Below, piece by piece: positions 22,192-34,199 of a DNA stretch of 64,000 bases (its first letter is position 1; every line of letters starts with the position of its first letter). This DNA comes from Adiantum capillus-veneris. Taxonomy: Eukaryota; Streptophyta; Polypodiopsida; Polypodiales; Pteridaceae. The stretch lies in assembly GCA_014529385.2 (NCBI GenBank), contig CM043966.1, positions 92,515,087-92,579,086 of the forward strand. Direction: 5' to 3'. Under the pieces are notes generated by a model. The model was not told where the DNA came from. It searched no databases and saw nothing but the letters and a program-made list of their open reading frames with translations. The translations under genes and the position numbers were made by a program.

Positions 22192-22764
22192 TGTTAATAA
22201 GGTATTAGCTTTAATGTATTAGATCTATAATGTTAGGTCTATAATGTACAATAAGTAGATTTGTTAGTTAATTAGTTGCTTTAATAGTACTATGTTAGTG
22301 TGTAACAGTAGCTGTGCTAATTGCAAGTAGGTAGGTTAGGTGTGTGTGTGTGTATTCGCACGCGCGACGCGAGTGCAACAACCTTATCCAAAAACAAAAT
22401 TAAAATTTTAAAAAAATAAAATTTTAAAATTTGTAAAGGTAGGACCAGGATCATGAAATTTCCCCAGGCCCAAGCCCCAGCCCATGCTCAAGCTCAGGCT
22501 CAGGCTTCAGTCACCCTTTGGAATTACTTATTTTAGCCTCACGCCTAAGTAAAAATCAACCCTTTTGAGGACCATCGGAGATTCGGGTAACCAAACGCTA
22601 TGCTCTAAAGCACACCATGACCCCCTGAGTGATACACTCATTTTGAGCTATCACACGCTCTAATCCAAAAACCGATCATAAAAAGACATTAAAAAACATC
22701 AAAAAACGAGTGAAAACGGGGTACAAAATGCCCAAAAAATCAAGCGGTTAACCTTCGAGGGTAT
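22192..22764. other. No gene seen; possible 5' untranslated part of gypsy E
   Basis: Contains a short GT run (22338-22352), an A-rich stretch and a run of caagcccaagcccatgctc-like repeats (about 22465-22510). No primer site or LTR end was found. Confidence 0.3.
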
Positions 22765-23725
22765 TTGCCGACGCTTGTAGGGTGCCAAAGTCACATGCAT
22801 ATGCGCTTTGGTTGTGTGCTAGAGACCGAGCAACTAGCGAGTACTTTAACTTACACGGGTTCTCAATACCCAGGTACCTTAGGTTCCGAGCCCTCGACGG
22901 GGACCCAAGGTATTACCACTCAGGACCCGCATATTGTGTCCAATGACTCTTCCTCTGACTACGACGTCATAAAAGGTTACCCATTGCCTAATCCTGATAG
23001 CTATAGCCAAGACATGCATGCCAGGGGTCCACGGTCCGGGCCGAGTGTGCTTCGTCGCTTGAAGGAAACCTTTAGTAGAGTCACTCACATGGAGCTAATG
23101 ATGTAAATGAGGGGGGTGGGGAAGTAAATATGCCATTCATGACCAACATAGACCCCATGCTCTTGGAGAGTGTGCACGTGAATACTCCATTCACTGCACC
23201 CCCTGACTCTTCAGAGCTATTCTCCTTCGAGGTTATATTACCTGATGGTAGAAGCCTTGCCGAAGTGCAAGAGGTTGAGCGATATATCATTGCGGCTAGC
23301 GAAAATAAAATCGAGAGCTTATGCAAGTCGAAGCAACAAAGAGAGCTAAAAGCTAAAGCCCCTATGTCAATATCCTTGCTAGGAGAGCAATCGAGTGCTC
23401 CTCAATTAGCGACCACTAAGGGTCAACCCATAGAGATCCACATTGCATCTAGCTCAAAGGACACCCCTAGCATTTCAATCCTAGATGGAGCGTTTCTAAA
23501 TGAGAAATGGGAGTAAGAACTACAAACAGAGACTCTAACCGACCTATACACAGGTCACACTATCATGTGGGTTGGTTAAATGTCCTAAAATCCACAACGG
23601 GTGCTACTAGTGTAGAGGATCAACAACAAAGAGTTTGTGATGGTATCCATAGGGTTATTGAGCTAGAAGGGCAGAACAAAGGGATCCACATGCCTTCAAT
23701 GGGTCTCATGAGATTCTTGGATATA
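22765..23725 (+). pseudogene. Gag-like N-terminal region of gypsy E
   Basis: Three open segments in different frames (22765-23106, 23130-23516, 23507-23725) encode hydrophilic protein with PPDSSELFSFEVILPDGRSL and SLAEVQEVERYIIAASENK. No family domain was recognised here, but the last frame continues exactly across the solo LTR insertion into 25298-25789 and then, after frameshifts, into a recognisable retrotransposon gag. Hence it is placed as the N-terminal part of that gag. Confidence 0.5.
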
Positions 23726-23730
23726 GGGAA
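23726..23730. repeat. Target duplication gggaa, left of solo LTR
   Basis: gggaa, repeated at 25298-25302 on the other side of the solo LTR. Confidence 0.85.
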
Positions 23731-25297
23731 TGTAACATTTAATGGCCTAATAACTTATGTGTAGCGGAAATTAGCATGAACATAGTGGGCATTTCATTAG
23801 AATAGATTCCTAATGAGAATTACAAGAGTGCTTGGGTGGAGAGAGCAACAAAAAGCATAACACCTAGTTAGATAGCATCAACAATACTTTCAAAAGAGAG
23901 AGAAATTAAGCTATTGACAACAGTTGAGGACCGGATTTGCATGGAGCCGGTCCCCCCTCCAAAAGGCTTTGTATTATGGTTTCTCCCATCAAGAGAGACA
24001 TTGTATAATACAATACTTTGTGTTCCTTCAAGACTAGCTAGTGCAATGAAGATGGAAGCTTCATGCACTAAGCAAAACACTTAATCAAACACAACTTGAA
24101 TTATCCCCGTTCTCAGACTCAAGACCTCACACACCTTCGAAGATGGTGAGAGATGGCAGGGTATGAGAGTAGATTGAGAGGAAGAAGGAGTATCTTACGA
24201 GAAAGATGTACATCTCCTCACATAATCACTCATATTAGCATAGCTTAGCTTAGTAATTAGCTTGGTAGAGAAGATGAGCATGCATTGAATCTTGGCTCTT
24301 GGTTGGATTTGCATCCACATGCCAAGAGAGTGTTGATGTAGGCTTCTATCTCACAAGCTTGGAGTAGGTGATGAGCTCTCCATTAAAGCTTGGGAGGAGA
24401 TAGAGTATTCTTTCTTCACACATGGTCAAGTGTGAGTGTGTGTGTGTCAATACCAAGCAAAAATTAGCCCCCCCTCTCTCTTGGGCGAGCCCTTCCTGCT
24501 AAATTGGTCTGGCTTTTGCCTCATTGGACCTCCCCAAGTCAAGCCAATGGGTGTTAAGCAGCATAAGTGATAGCCTTCTGACATGTGTCCCCCTTTCCCC
24601 TTTTGTGAGAGCTTTAGGTAATTAAATAATTAAACTAAACTCTCATTGGACCCCTTTGCCTCCTGGCCAATAGGAATTAGGCAAGCCATTGGGCTCCTGA
24701 ATGCTCATTGGACCCCTTGGGAGACTGCCCAATAGTCTTCTAGGAGACTTAATTCTCATTGGTTTCTTTTATTAAATGTTTTTAAATTAATTAAACTAGA
24801 TTTACTCTAGCTTAATTCTCATTGGTCCACTTCAAGGATCTTCCAATAGGAATTGGGCACCCCTTGTGGGCATCTGGCCTAGGGAGCTGACATGTGTCCC
24901 TAATTCCCTTTGTGTAAAGGGAGCCTGTGTGTGTGTGTGTGGCTTTCTCTCTCATTCCCTACTAAATGGGCTCGCCCCCTCCTTTGTAGGCTTTGAAGAA
25001 GACTTTTGTACACACACTAAGCATCCAATTTTCCCTAGGGTTGACCTTTTGGACACAACCTTTGAATTTTGGAACCTTAGCATTTTGGAAGTCTTAATGG
25101 GCTGAACCTTAGGGTCTTTTTAGCCCATTGTTGCACATGGCTCTTTTGCAGATGGCCCCCCCTTTGGATCCCTACTGTGGCCGGTCTGCTAGCTTAACCA
25201 ATATTCTAACTTTTTCTCCCCTGGCCTTCCCCACATTAAATGATCAGTTTAATATGAGAAAATCATTTAGGAGAATTAGATATTGATTATTATGACA
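23731..25297 (-). mobile_element. Solo LTR of gypsy family C
   Basis: 1567 bp, inverted relative to C1, with minus-strand ends TGTCATAAT and GTTACA, the same length and layout as the C1 5' LTR. No internal region is present, and identical 5-bp repeats (gggaa) flank it. This is the expected product of recombination between the two LTRs of a full insertion. Removal of the LTR plus one gggaa restores one open frame through the host gag (23507-23725 joined to 25298-25789). Short (GT)n runs lie at about 24429-24448 and 24907-24940. Confidence 0.93.
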
Positions 25298-26435
25298 GGG
25301 AAGGCTAGGCAACCAAACTTATCGCAAATGGAGACTCCCTCGGTAAGTCCGATGGATCCTCCATGTTTTGTTTCTCCAGGGGTCTCAGTACAATCTGAGC
25401 CCACAAGTGATATCTTTACCTTTCTAAGTTTAGCTCATCTCTCTCTTGATGACACCACGTCTACCATGCCTACCCCAGTGATGGGCATGACAAAAAACAC
25501 ACCATGGACCTCATTTGTTAGTAAAGCACCGCTACATGGTAGCTCAATGCCTGCAACAGTACCTACAAGTGTGTATCAATCGTATGCACCTATGGGTCCT
25601 CATGCTCATGTAGCTCCTACCCCTCCCATTGTTTCAACAACCTATGCTCCACAACCACAACACCCAAGCTCTTATTTCAATGGGACCATACCGGCTAGCA
25701 TTAGCATGTCACATCCAAAGTCTGCTATGCCTAGGGCCACACATATGAACTTTGGGCCACCACATGGCACAATACCGTACCAAACTTGAAACCCAAGGGC
25801 TTCCTATGTGCCAAGCCCAATGCCAATACCTACTCCACATGTAGTTTCTAGAGTGCACCCACGGTGCCTGCTCACTTAAGTGACTTGGCAAAATTTTCTC
25901 AAGCTATTGGTCAATCTATTGCTGAGAATATGTGTAACATTTCTGATAGAGAGCCTAGAAGTAACGCAATACAAATAGCCAAGCTCACACAAAAATTTAG
26001 TGGAGACGGGGATGTGAGAAAGCATATTGAAGTGTTTGAACAAATATGTGATTCTCTAGGAGAACACAATGACCTACATAAGAGTAATTCTTTAAGCTTA
26101 ACCTTAAGTAGGAAGGTTGGGGATTGGTATAGATCCCTAAGGGTGAAGAAAAAACGATTTATCCTACTCTTAGGATACTGTTCTTTAAAGAATACATACC
26201 AGAGGGAGTACTTTGGGGTGTAGCCTCTCAGCTCCAGAAATCCCAACGAGAGGAAGGAGAGTTGGTGAGAGACTTTATTAGTCGCTTGAATCATTTGAAT
26301 TCTCATCGTAATCCAAATGAGCGCTTCAATAATAGTCAATCGCTTGATAGATTCATTAGGGGATTACAACATGAGGATATCTACAATAGCCTAGTCATTA
26401 GAGGTATCACCACTTGGGAAGCAGTCACCACAAAT
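25298..26435 (+). pseudogene. Gag (capsid-like) region of gypsy E, part 2
   Basis: 25298-25789 encodes a Pro/Ser/Thr-rich linker (ARQPNLSQMETPSVSPMDPP, APTPPIVSTTYAPQPQHPSS). From about 25870 a retrotransposon gag core is readable: KLTQKFSGDGDVRKHIEVFE, SLTLSRKVGDWYRSLRV, then in another frame FISRLNHLNSHRNPNERF and LDRFIRGLQHEDIYNSLVI. Frameshifts lie near 25790-25860 and 26200-26262. It breaks at 26436 because of a MITE-like insertion, after which the frame resumes with ATNAIQLEDNLMIQG. Confidence 0.7.
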
Positions 26436-26653
26436 CCCGCGGCGGTCACTTATCAAAAGCTTCCTATATGACGTGCGTTCAAGAGGTTATTAATAATACC
26501 TCAATATACATACTATATTTACACTACGTACCTATTTAAAAAAACCCCACCCCCCTCTGTATGTATACATTTTGATACATTTTGATCTTTTAAAAATCCT
26601 CTCCGGTTAACTCACGTGATAGCATACACATTCTAAAAAGTGACCGCCCCGGG
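26436..26653. mobile_element. MITE-like insertion with GC-rich terminal inverted repeats
   Basis: About 218 bp, AT-rich inside, with ends cccgcggcggtcactt and aagtgaccgccccggg, which are inverted complements with one mismatch over 16 bp. It sits in the gag frame of gypsy E, between codons for TTNPAA and ATNAIQ. No transposase is encoded. A clear target duplication could not be read because the flanks are GC-rich, so the superfamily is undetermined. Confidence 0.65.
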
Positions 26654-27508
26654 CCACCAATGCGATCCAATTGGAGGATAATTTAATGATTCAAGGAGAA
26701 AGAGTGTCTATTGAGCCTAAATCTACTAGCTTGCAACTGTCGGGGCATCGGCCAATGACCCTAAAGCCTATTGCTAAGGAGCCAAAAATATCTGAGATGA
26801 CTTTATCAGATCTCACCAAGGCCATTCAAGAGAGTCGTAGAGACAATCGTGCTCCGCAAAACAATCATATGTATCCAAGAAGGGAGCAACAATGGTGCTC
26901 AGTATGCTATGGTCCGCATAGTACCAGTGATGAGTGGCCTACTTTTAGAGTAAAATTCAATGGGAATTGCAATGCATGTCGGAGGTATGGTCATCAAAGC
27001 TAAGGATTATATAGTATTTAAGCACGCGATGGCCAATAGACCAATCTTAGCATGGACAGACACACCTCGAGTGCCTGCATTGATGCCGGACCCACCTCTT
27101 GAACAAACGTCGCAACACGTGGTCCCTAGGGCCCAAAATGTTGTTCAAACAACACCCTTACCACCTCCAGTGCTAAGACCGCAACCACCACATCCGAGAA
27201 TCACGTATGTCAATCAAGTGGATTTTGAGTCATCTATTGCTTTCTTGGAAGGTTGTGAGGAAGATACAGACCCTAATATTGCCTATGGGTTTGATGCGCT
27301 TCAAGAAAATCCACAATACTACATGGAGGACTATTGGGGACAAGTCAAATGTGTCTATCAAGTAGCTGCTCTTGCTGCAAGAGGCCAAAATATCAATTAC
27401 ACTGCCAAGAGACCACCTCTTCAATGCTATGAGTGTGGAAGTCCACATCGTGTGGGTGAGTATCCTATTAGGCTAGGGGACATCTTAGGGAAATTGGTAA
27501 GGAAATGA
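26654..27508 (+). pseudogene. Gag C-terminal region of gypsy E with cysteine motifs
   Basis: The frame resumes at about 26654 and reads ISEMTLSDLTKAIQESRRDN, then CSVCYGPHSTSDEWP and CNACRRYGHQS, ending in TAA at 27003. Another frame, open from 26960 to 27508, has a Pro-rich part and a final CYECGSPHRVGEYPIR. These are degenerate zinc-knuckle-like motifs (cysteine pairs followed by His, but the last Cys is Tyr or Trp-Pro). They presumably once bound element RNA. No protease is identified downstream. Confidence 0.55.
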
Positions 27509-27896
27509 AGCAGAGCAGCGGGAGTCTTAGAGTGGGGGCAAGAAACCAAATACTTCAAGGACTCCACTTTGCACTGGTTCCCCTAGCTCTCTAAAGTTGT
27601 AGATCCACCACAAAGTCCAAATTACATAGCAACAACTAGGAAATTGAATAATAAAGTTCTGAATTGACTTGAGCACTTATGGGATGGTGACATCAACAGA
27701 CAAAAAACCATTGACCTTTTGGTAACCCAATTCCAACTTAATGGCTTGGAGGTATTGCTAGTCAACAAAGTGATGAAAGAGCTTGACAATGTAGTGATGC
27801 CAATCTCTGTGAATCGAGGTTTGAGTGGAATGCCTAGAGATGGCCCCGAAGAAGTCTCTTATGGAAACCCCATTCTAAAGGCATATATCATACAAT
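27509..27896 (+). other. Remnant after gypsy E gag, no domain recognised
   Basis: Continuation with scattered stops. Short stretches look coding (for example NRGLSGMPRDGPEEVSYGNP near 27810) but no protease motif is found. It ends where the truncated LINE begins. Confidence 0.3.
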
Positions 27897-28631
27897 GATG
27901 CACATGAAGAATTGGCCTAGCCCCCTTAACAAGATATGGAAAAACAATGACCGAAGGAATGGTGGGTAACGGAGAACATCTGGAAGCCAAAGTTGTCGCA
28001 GTACATGAAGGTATTTCAATGGAAGGTAATGTGGGGTGCTCGTTTGACGCGGGTCAAGATACATGAGAGAGGGATTGGGCTAGATCGATGCTTGGGGTGC
28101 AGGTTAGCTAGTGAGGATCTAGCCCATCTATTCATGGAATGCCCGGCTATTAGAGGCCTCACGAGGAAAATATGCAAATGGGTACAAAAGACATGGAAAA
28201 TTGGTTTCTTCAAGACTGATTTATTCCTTGGAGGTAAGAAGTTGGGAAGTCATGCCCTCCTCATAAGCACTCAAACTGCCAGGTACTTCTTCTTCCATAA
28301 TGTATGGCAGACAGGTTGTTTGAAGGACTCCTGAGGTGGAAAGCTTCGCAGAGATTATACAAGAAAGCAAAGTGCTAATATGGACACTTGGGTGCAAGCA
28401 AAATTCGTAAGATTGGTCTAGGACTACTCATGCCTTGTTGTCAATAGACGATAAGTAAAGCCTAAAAATTTTGTTCGCATTTGGTGGTGAAAGGCCTCAC
28501 TGCGAGACGATAAACATCTAGCTTGTAAACTTTTGCACCTCAAGGCTCGATCCGAGCTTGAGGTTAGTTTTGTAATATTATAATGTGTTTAATACAATCC
28601 ACTCACGAATTGAGTTTTGCCCAAAAAAAGA
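27897..28631 (+). mobile_element. 5'-truncated LINE fragment with 3' tail
   Basis: Contains the zf-RVT domain of a plant LINE (27993-28334): GLDRCLGCRLASEDLAHLFM, CPAIRGLTRKICKWVQKTWK, FLGGKKLGSHALLISTQ. It is close to the minus-strand LINEs at 14.3 kb and 32.8 kb. The 3' region ends with the near-palindrome ctcacgaattgag (28602-28614), then ttttgcccaaaaaaag, a short A-tail. 5' truncation is normal for LINE insertion. Confidence 0.75.
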
Positions 28632-29875
28632 GATGATGGCCCCTATATCCTCCACTTTAAAAAAATCACAGAATAGAGTACGCTAAGAGGGCCCTCGCAT
28701 GATGTCTTGATGGGCAAACAAACTCAAATGCAAGACATTGTCAGTAAAGACACTCCAAGACAAAAGCTCTATGTTCTTAGCCTCTAGTTCACCTAAAGTC
28801 TTAGTCCGATTCAAAAGAGGAAGTGATTGTTCCTTCGATTGTTTAAAATTATGACTTTATGGGTTGTTGGCTCCCTATAAAAGCCCGATATGTATAGTCC
28901 CAAAGTACCCATGTCAGGGAAACTTCACATGGGTCCTATTGTATCAATTTCTTAATATAAAATCTCTCACATAATGTGGGAATTGCTAACACAAAAATCA
29001 AAGAAAAAAGTTTGACATCAATAATTTTACAATGTGATACTAATAGAAAATCTCTATCCAACTATCCACAAATAAATGCTATGCACGGGCCAGTTATGGG
29101 TTGGATAAATGCTATGCATGGGGCTATAATGTTGAACACGTTACGGGCTAGGTGAAAGCAAGGAGTAGGGATGAAGTAGTTTGGAACGTAGGATGAGAGC
29201 GAGGCCTAAGATTGAGAAAATGGGTACGTATTCACACATAGATGAGCCAAAGAAGTGGCAAAATAAGGGAAGCATATAGCAGCATACGCACCCTACCCAG
29301 ATATATAGCTCAAAGTGACATATATTAATTCACTCATGTTCAAGCACTGCACTATAGAAGGTGAGAAACAAAGGAATCTCCAAATATTCTCTAGGATTAA
29401 AATAAGAGTTGAGCCAATGTAAGCCTCTTTCCACGTGCAGGCAATGCCATGTAGATATTTCTCTCTCTTATTAAGTTATGGGAAAATTACCATAAACTCC
29501 AGCTGGTACCCCCTACTGGATCCACTCTCCAAGTACATTAATTACCCCCAGAGATTCTCTTGGGAATCTTCCAATTTAAAAGGAAAAGGCCCTACGCCTG
29601 TCGCCATCATTGCCTGCGTGTAGCTCGTCCCTCACCCCCTCTCGCCATGGCTGGGTCTGCATAGTTGTGTCTCCCATTCCCTTCTCTCACCAAGCAGGCA
29701 AATCATATGCCCTTCTCTACACCAGGTCATACACAATCTATGCGATGCATACCATCACCTACAACCCCCCATCGACTCCTTCTTCTCACAGCCTCATTCC
29801 GGCTCCATTCTCGTCCCTTGGACTTGCACACAGCCCTACCCCATGAGAGATTGTTATTGTCTCACAAACCAACGT

Positions 29876-29878
<3 letters not shown>
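28632..29878. other. Intergenic, no gene recognised
   Basis: No coding or structural RNA feature seen. A block gagattct..gggaatcttc..ggcctgtcgcca occurs near 29549-29605 and again, diverged, at about 29991-30043, on either side of a GA microsatellite, suggesting a local duplication or two copies of a dispersed repeat. Confidence 0.4.

Positions 29879-29934
<56 letters not shown>
29879..29934. repeat. (GA)n microsatellite
   Basis: Uninterrupted GA run of about 56 bp. Confidence 0.95.
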
Positions 29935-29936
<2 letters not shown>

Positions 29937-30409
29937 TCGTGAAGCCATCCTTTGATCTTGGCGCTCAATTGGCGAGCTGGAATTTGTCTCTGAGATTCTA
30001 AGGGAATCTTCTCTCTCAAAGGCAAAAGGACTTGGGCCTGTCGCCACATCCTAGCCCCCCTGGCTCTACACAGCCCATTACTACCTTGTAGATAAACTCG
30101 CACCATCTGTCTCTGACCTGCCTTGCCCTAGAGATTGACGCGCACAGTACCTCCCGTACATGAGCTTTTGTAGCACCAAGCGGGTCGTCCTACTCTGCAG
30201 TTGCCTTGCTGACAAATTCCATTCTCACCATGCTATTAGATGCAAAGTATTCATGCCCATTGGGGTCGCAATGCCTGCATGCGGGCCAGTGTGCCCACAC
30301 TACAGACTAAAACGGACACATAACACTCCTTGCATTCAGCCGCGAGAGAGAGATTGTGCGCCTGCAGAATAACAAGAAAGAGAGCGACTCCCGCCCTATG
30401 CAAAAACGC

Positions 30410-30410
<1 letters not shown>

Positions 30411-30446
<36 letters not shown>
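30411..30446. repeat. (AG)n microsatellite
   Basis: AG run of about 36 bp. Downstream at about 30600-30690 is a block (ttcccttttgatac, gagatacc-like, tgaacc) resembling those after the CT tracts at 44.0 and 44.9 kb. Confidence 0.9.
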
Positions 30447-30449
<3 letters not shown>

Positions 30450-31034
30450 ATACGTCACTCACTCCTCCTAGGCAGAAACGAACGAAGAGGGAGAGAGTTG
30501 CAAACGGCTCCACATACGTGCAAGAGAGAGGGATGTCACCTCTGTGAAACACCTAGCAACTTCTTCTCCCTCTTTTGCCACGACTGTTTTTGTTGCCCAC
30601 CCGTTCCACTTTCCCTTTTGATACAAAGAGAGTATCTCATAAGATACCCTGTAATGAACCCCAAAAACAAAATTGGCACGGCCTACTCCCCCCTAGTTTT
30701 TGTGGACTTCATCAAGGCGTATCTTCAACGATTCCGTTTTGGGAGAGAAAGGCACAGGAGTGAGTCATAAGGAGAGATATCAAACGCTAGCAAGACATAT
30801 GGAGAAGAGAGGTGAAAAGAGAGAGCTCCTCGCCTACAATTGAGATGATGGGGTGAGTATATGACCCTCACAACCCAATGTTCCAACTTCCAACATGGAG
30901 GACCTATGGCCTCAACACTAAGTAATACAGGGTCTTTAAGACTCCTGGGCGGTGGGATCAACGGCTGTTGGTCCCCGTGGGAATCTTGAGGCGGATGGAA
31001 ATCCCAACAAAAATGGGATGGATGCTCATATTGC
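30447..31034. other. Intergenic, no gene recognised
   Basis: Nothing coding seen. A diverged copy of the microsatellite-associated repeat lies at about 30585-30700. Confidence 0.35.
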
Positions 31035-31037
31035 GGC

Positions 31038-31105
31038 CACGCGATTTGAACGGGCACCTCACACTTGCAAGGTTGATGGCCTACCACCTTGTCGCATGCA
31101 TCATG
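31038..31105 (-). mobile_element. tRNA-derived SINE-like head
   Basis: Read on the minus strand, gacaaggtggtaggcc is followed about 25 bases later by gcccgttcaaatcgc. The latter matches the polymerase III B box (GTTCRANNC); the A box is weak. The layout fits the tRNA-related head of a plant SINE. Its tail was not identified. Confidence 0.45.
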
Positions 31106-32000
31106 TGACATGGGTGGCAAGCATAACATTTAACGTCCACCTTTTCTTGTCTTTGTTTACTAATTGTGTCCTTGTTTACTTTTTGTCGATCCAACAGTAT
31201 CTCAAGATTCTCGCCTACAATTTCCCACCGTGGATCCTATGGCTAAGGCTTCAGTGAAGACCCCGTGTTGCTAAGTGATGAGGGACTTATGGGGGAGCCC
31301 TTTAATGCAAAAAGAGTTACTCCTTGTAAATTTAAGGTATCATATCACGTGAAAGTCGCTTAGCCTTAATTGTAAACCATATGGATTCATTCACTACCAT
31401 TTTACATTGGACTTATGCAATGCTCTCTATTACCTCCACTTTGTTTCTCTTTAACTTTCATGTATTATTGAATGACATTAAACACCAAGTAGAAGATTGC
31501 TCTCACCATCACAGTGTGTAGTGTGTCTATTTTGTGAGTGTGTGGTCATATTGGCTAATAGGGGTCGGTACGATGGTTGTGAGCATAGATGTTATAGTCG
31601 TGCTATGTTTAGACATTGCACATTTAATGCATTTAGGTATCATAGGGACTATAATATTTCTAGCGATCGTCGATGAAACCTGTGAGACGTTCTGCCCATG
31701 CAAGTTTGGTTTACTTTTTCCTGATGTTGCTTATTTCATATATGAATGTAGTCATCTTTTAAAGAGAACGTTCAAGAAGCTCCTATGATTTGCCTTTATT
31801 GGCAGTCACTGTCTTGGAGAAATTTCTTCAAGGAGTCATTGTTTGGGGTGCTTTTCCCTTTCATTTACACTCACACACACATAGAATAGACATGAAGGAA
31901 CTAAAAGAGAGGAGGATTGCTTTTGTTCATTTATTGTTTTTGTTTTTGGAGTCGGGTAGGGCACACCCGGCCGCTCCCCTCAGCTTTTGTTCATCAAGAT
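31106..32000. other. Intergenic, no gene recognised
   Basis: Open frames of up to 109 codons are present in AT-rich sequence without recognisable motifs. Nothing else seen. Confidence 0.35.
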
Positions 32001-32025
32001 GGTGTGTGTGTGTGTGTGTGTGTGT
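32001..32025. repeat. (GT)n microsatellite
   Basis: GT run of about 25 bp. Confidence 0.9.
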
Positions 32026-32179
32026 ATGGCTACAAAGAGGCAGTGGCATCACCATTTTGCCACTGGTCAATTATCGTTGTTGGCTTTTTAAAATAAGCCA
32101 TACTGAAAAAGAGAGTTAGGCATGCATTTGAGTTTTGCATAAGAAGCATTGAACAATTACAATTTCTTTGGTATTCTAG

Positions 32180-32390
32180 TTTCTAAATGGGTCCTTTACT
32201 TTAAGAGCCTCATACATGTCATTTTTCACTTTTTGGCCTACCCTAAAAGGACATGGCCGTAGTGTTTTCTTTGCCTTTGTGGTTTTACTAAAATCTTAAA
32301 AACCTTGTAATTTTTTGGGCTGCTCAATATAATTCACTCACAATTGTGAGTTTTGTCAAAAATAAATAAATAATAATAATAATCTTATTA
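32180..32390 (+). mobile_element. LINE 3' end
   Basis: Non-coding tail ending in the perfect palindrome CTCACAATTGTGAG (32336-32349), followed by ttttgtcaaaaataaataaataataat. The same ending occurs at 28.6, 32.4 (inverted) and 45.4 kb, always followed by A-rich sequence, as expected for LINE 3' ends. No coding part is attached. Confidence 0.55.
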
Positions 32391-32408
32391 TTGGTTGATA
32401 AGCAAACT

Positions 32409-33035
32409 TTTTTTCCTCCAGAACTCACAATGGTGAGTAAATTATATTAGCAAAATCATAGAATTACAAATTCCTGCTATGTTCGTCATGAGCCATGACA
32501 TCTTCAATTGATCAAGGATACATCGATTGACAGGGGAGCCCGCCCAACCATAATGGATGGGACCTCATCAATACCCACTCAGGTCAATCATTACGACACC
32601 CAAGGTCATGTTCCACTCATCAAAGTCCATGTGTTTCTCGATGGCGATGATAGTCCCCTTACTTTCTTGGATTATTCTGTGAACTTAGCAACTTTCATGG
32701 TGTTCTCGAAGACCCGGTAGTTCCTTGCCTTCCACACATGTTCAAAGTAGAAAAATCTCACAATTTTGAGTTGCTATGAGCAAAGCATGGCTCTTAAACA
32801 TCTTCCCTCCTAAGAAGAGATCGTTCTCGAAAAATGCTATTTTCCAAGTCTTTTGGACCCATTTGCAAATCTTTCCTGCAAGGCCACATATTGCCGAGCA
32901 TTCCTTAAAAAGGTCGGGGAGGTCTTCACAAGCAAACTTATTAATCTTAGGATCACTAAATTCATCATTTCTAGCTACCAAAAAATATTGAAAATTTGAA
33001 AGTGATTGGTACACTGTAAAAGAATCTTCATTCAT
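32409..33035 (-). mobile_element. LINE fragment, minus strand, with zf-RVT remnant
   Basis: On the minus strand, FACEDLPDLFKECSAICGLA and ICKWVQKTWKIAFFENDLFL (32780-32955) match the C-terminal zinc-binding domain seen at 28.1 kb, with the first cysteines degraded. The 3' end towards lower coordinates carries ctcacaatggtgag (32424-32437) and an A-tail (T-run at about 32408-32415 on the plus strand). It lies tail-to-tail with the LINE end at 32180-32390. Confidence 0.7.
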
Positions 33036-34199
33036 TCATCGACATCTATTTCACATCTATTAATTAACCAGATTGTGAGATTCCTTCTTCCACTTCCCTC
33101 AAAGTGAAGGTTTCCCTATTTGCCCATGTTCCTTCGTGTATATCTCATATCCCCCTTATGCACCACCCGCTTATGGCCGAGTCCATGGATGCACTGGCAG
33201 CTCCTGGCCTTGGTGGTGCAGTGAGACTTTGTCTTGTCTCTGCCCTGCTCGCTTCCCCCATCTATCTTGCAATAAAAGCTTGCAATGTGCGGCCTCAGCC
33301 TACACTCTGAGGGTTGTTCCATCCTTTCCCAATGCCATGGCACAAGCATCGTGCATCATACTTACTCGTTGTTATTGGCCCCTGATGAGTCTTCTCGTTC
33401 TGTGCTCGTGACCCTTCCCATTTTCCTCAATCGGATGTCTCTCGTTTGGTCTCTATCTCCATCATCCACATTCACCTCGGCCACTTTTTGCATTTTCCCC
33501 ACCTTGATCCCCATTATCCATATCCTCCTACAACCCTCACTATGGTGCTACCCCAAGTTCTTCCTAGCTCTCAAGTATCAAAATCTCCCCTATCCGCAAG
33601 TCTTTACCTGCCTTCATCCTATCAACTAGCCACAATATATTTCAATGCACAAAGCACGCACTCACATCCTGCACATCACACCCACCCACCGCAACTTTCT
33701 ATTGCACAATAAAGAGAGACAACGCACCTGCAAAGTGAAGTGAGAGAGAGAGAGAAATATATGGCATTTTTGTATCTTGCACCACCATCTGCGGCTCGTG
33801 TCTACCCTCACACACTCCACACAATTTTGCACGACTCGTTTGGTCCATAAAACACTTAAAAATCATGTGCCGGTCTCTGAGCTGTTTCTGAAGCATGTCA
33901 TCTCTCCCTCACTCTCTCTCCAGAGAAGGATGTCTGCTATTAATATCTCTCGTCCATCACGCCCTCAGAGTGGCCACGGCTCTCTACGTCTCCATCCACA
34001 AAGCAGTGTCGCTAGGCTCCCCTGCAATGCTGACATCATCGAGACGACTACCACATGAAAAAAATCCTCCAGTCTCAATACTCAGACAAGAGTTAATGTT
34101 CTCTACTCAGTCTAACTTCAACTCTCATTATGTGGAATCTTCGCCACTCTCCATTTCAAAGTTTGCAAGAAAACCACTTTTAATTTCAATTTTCATTAC
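33036..34199. other. Intergenic, no gene recognised
   Basis: C/T-rich on the plus strand. Several open frames of 60-114 codons exist but show no domain or coding bias that can be trusted. Confidence 0.35.

Noticed and set aside
28873-28885. TATA-like ctataaaagcccg
   Set aside because: No coding region or LTR end follows that would support a promoter.
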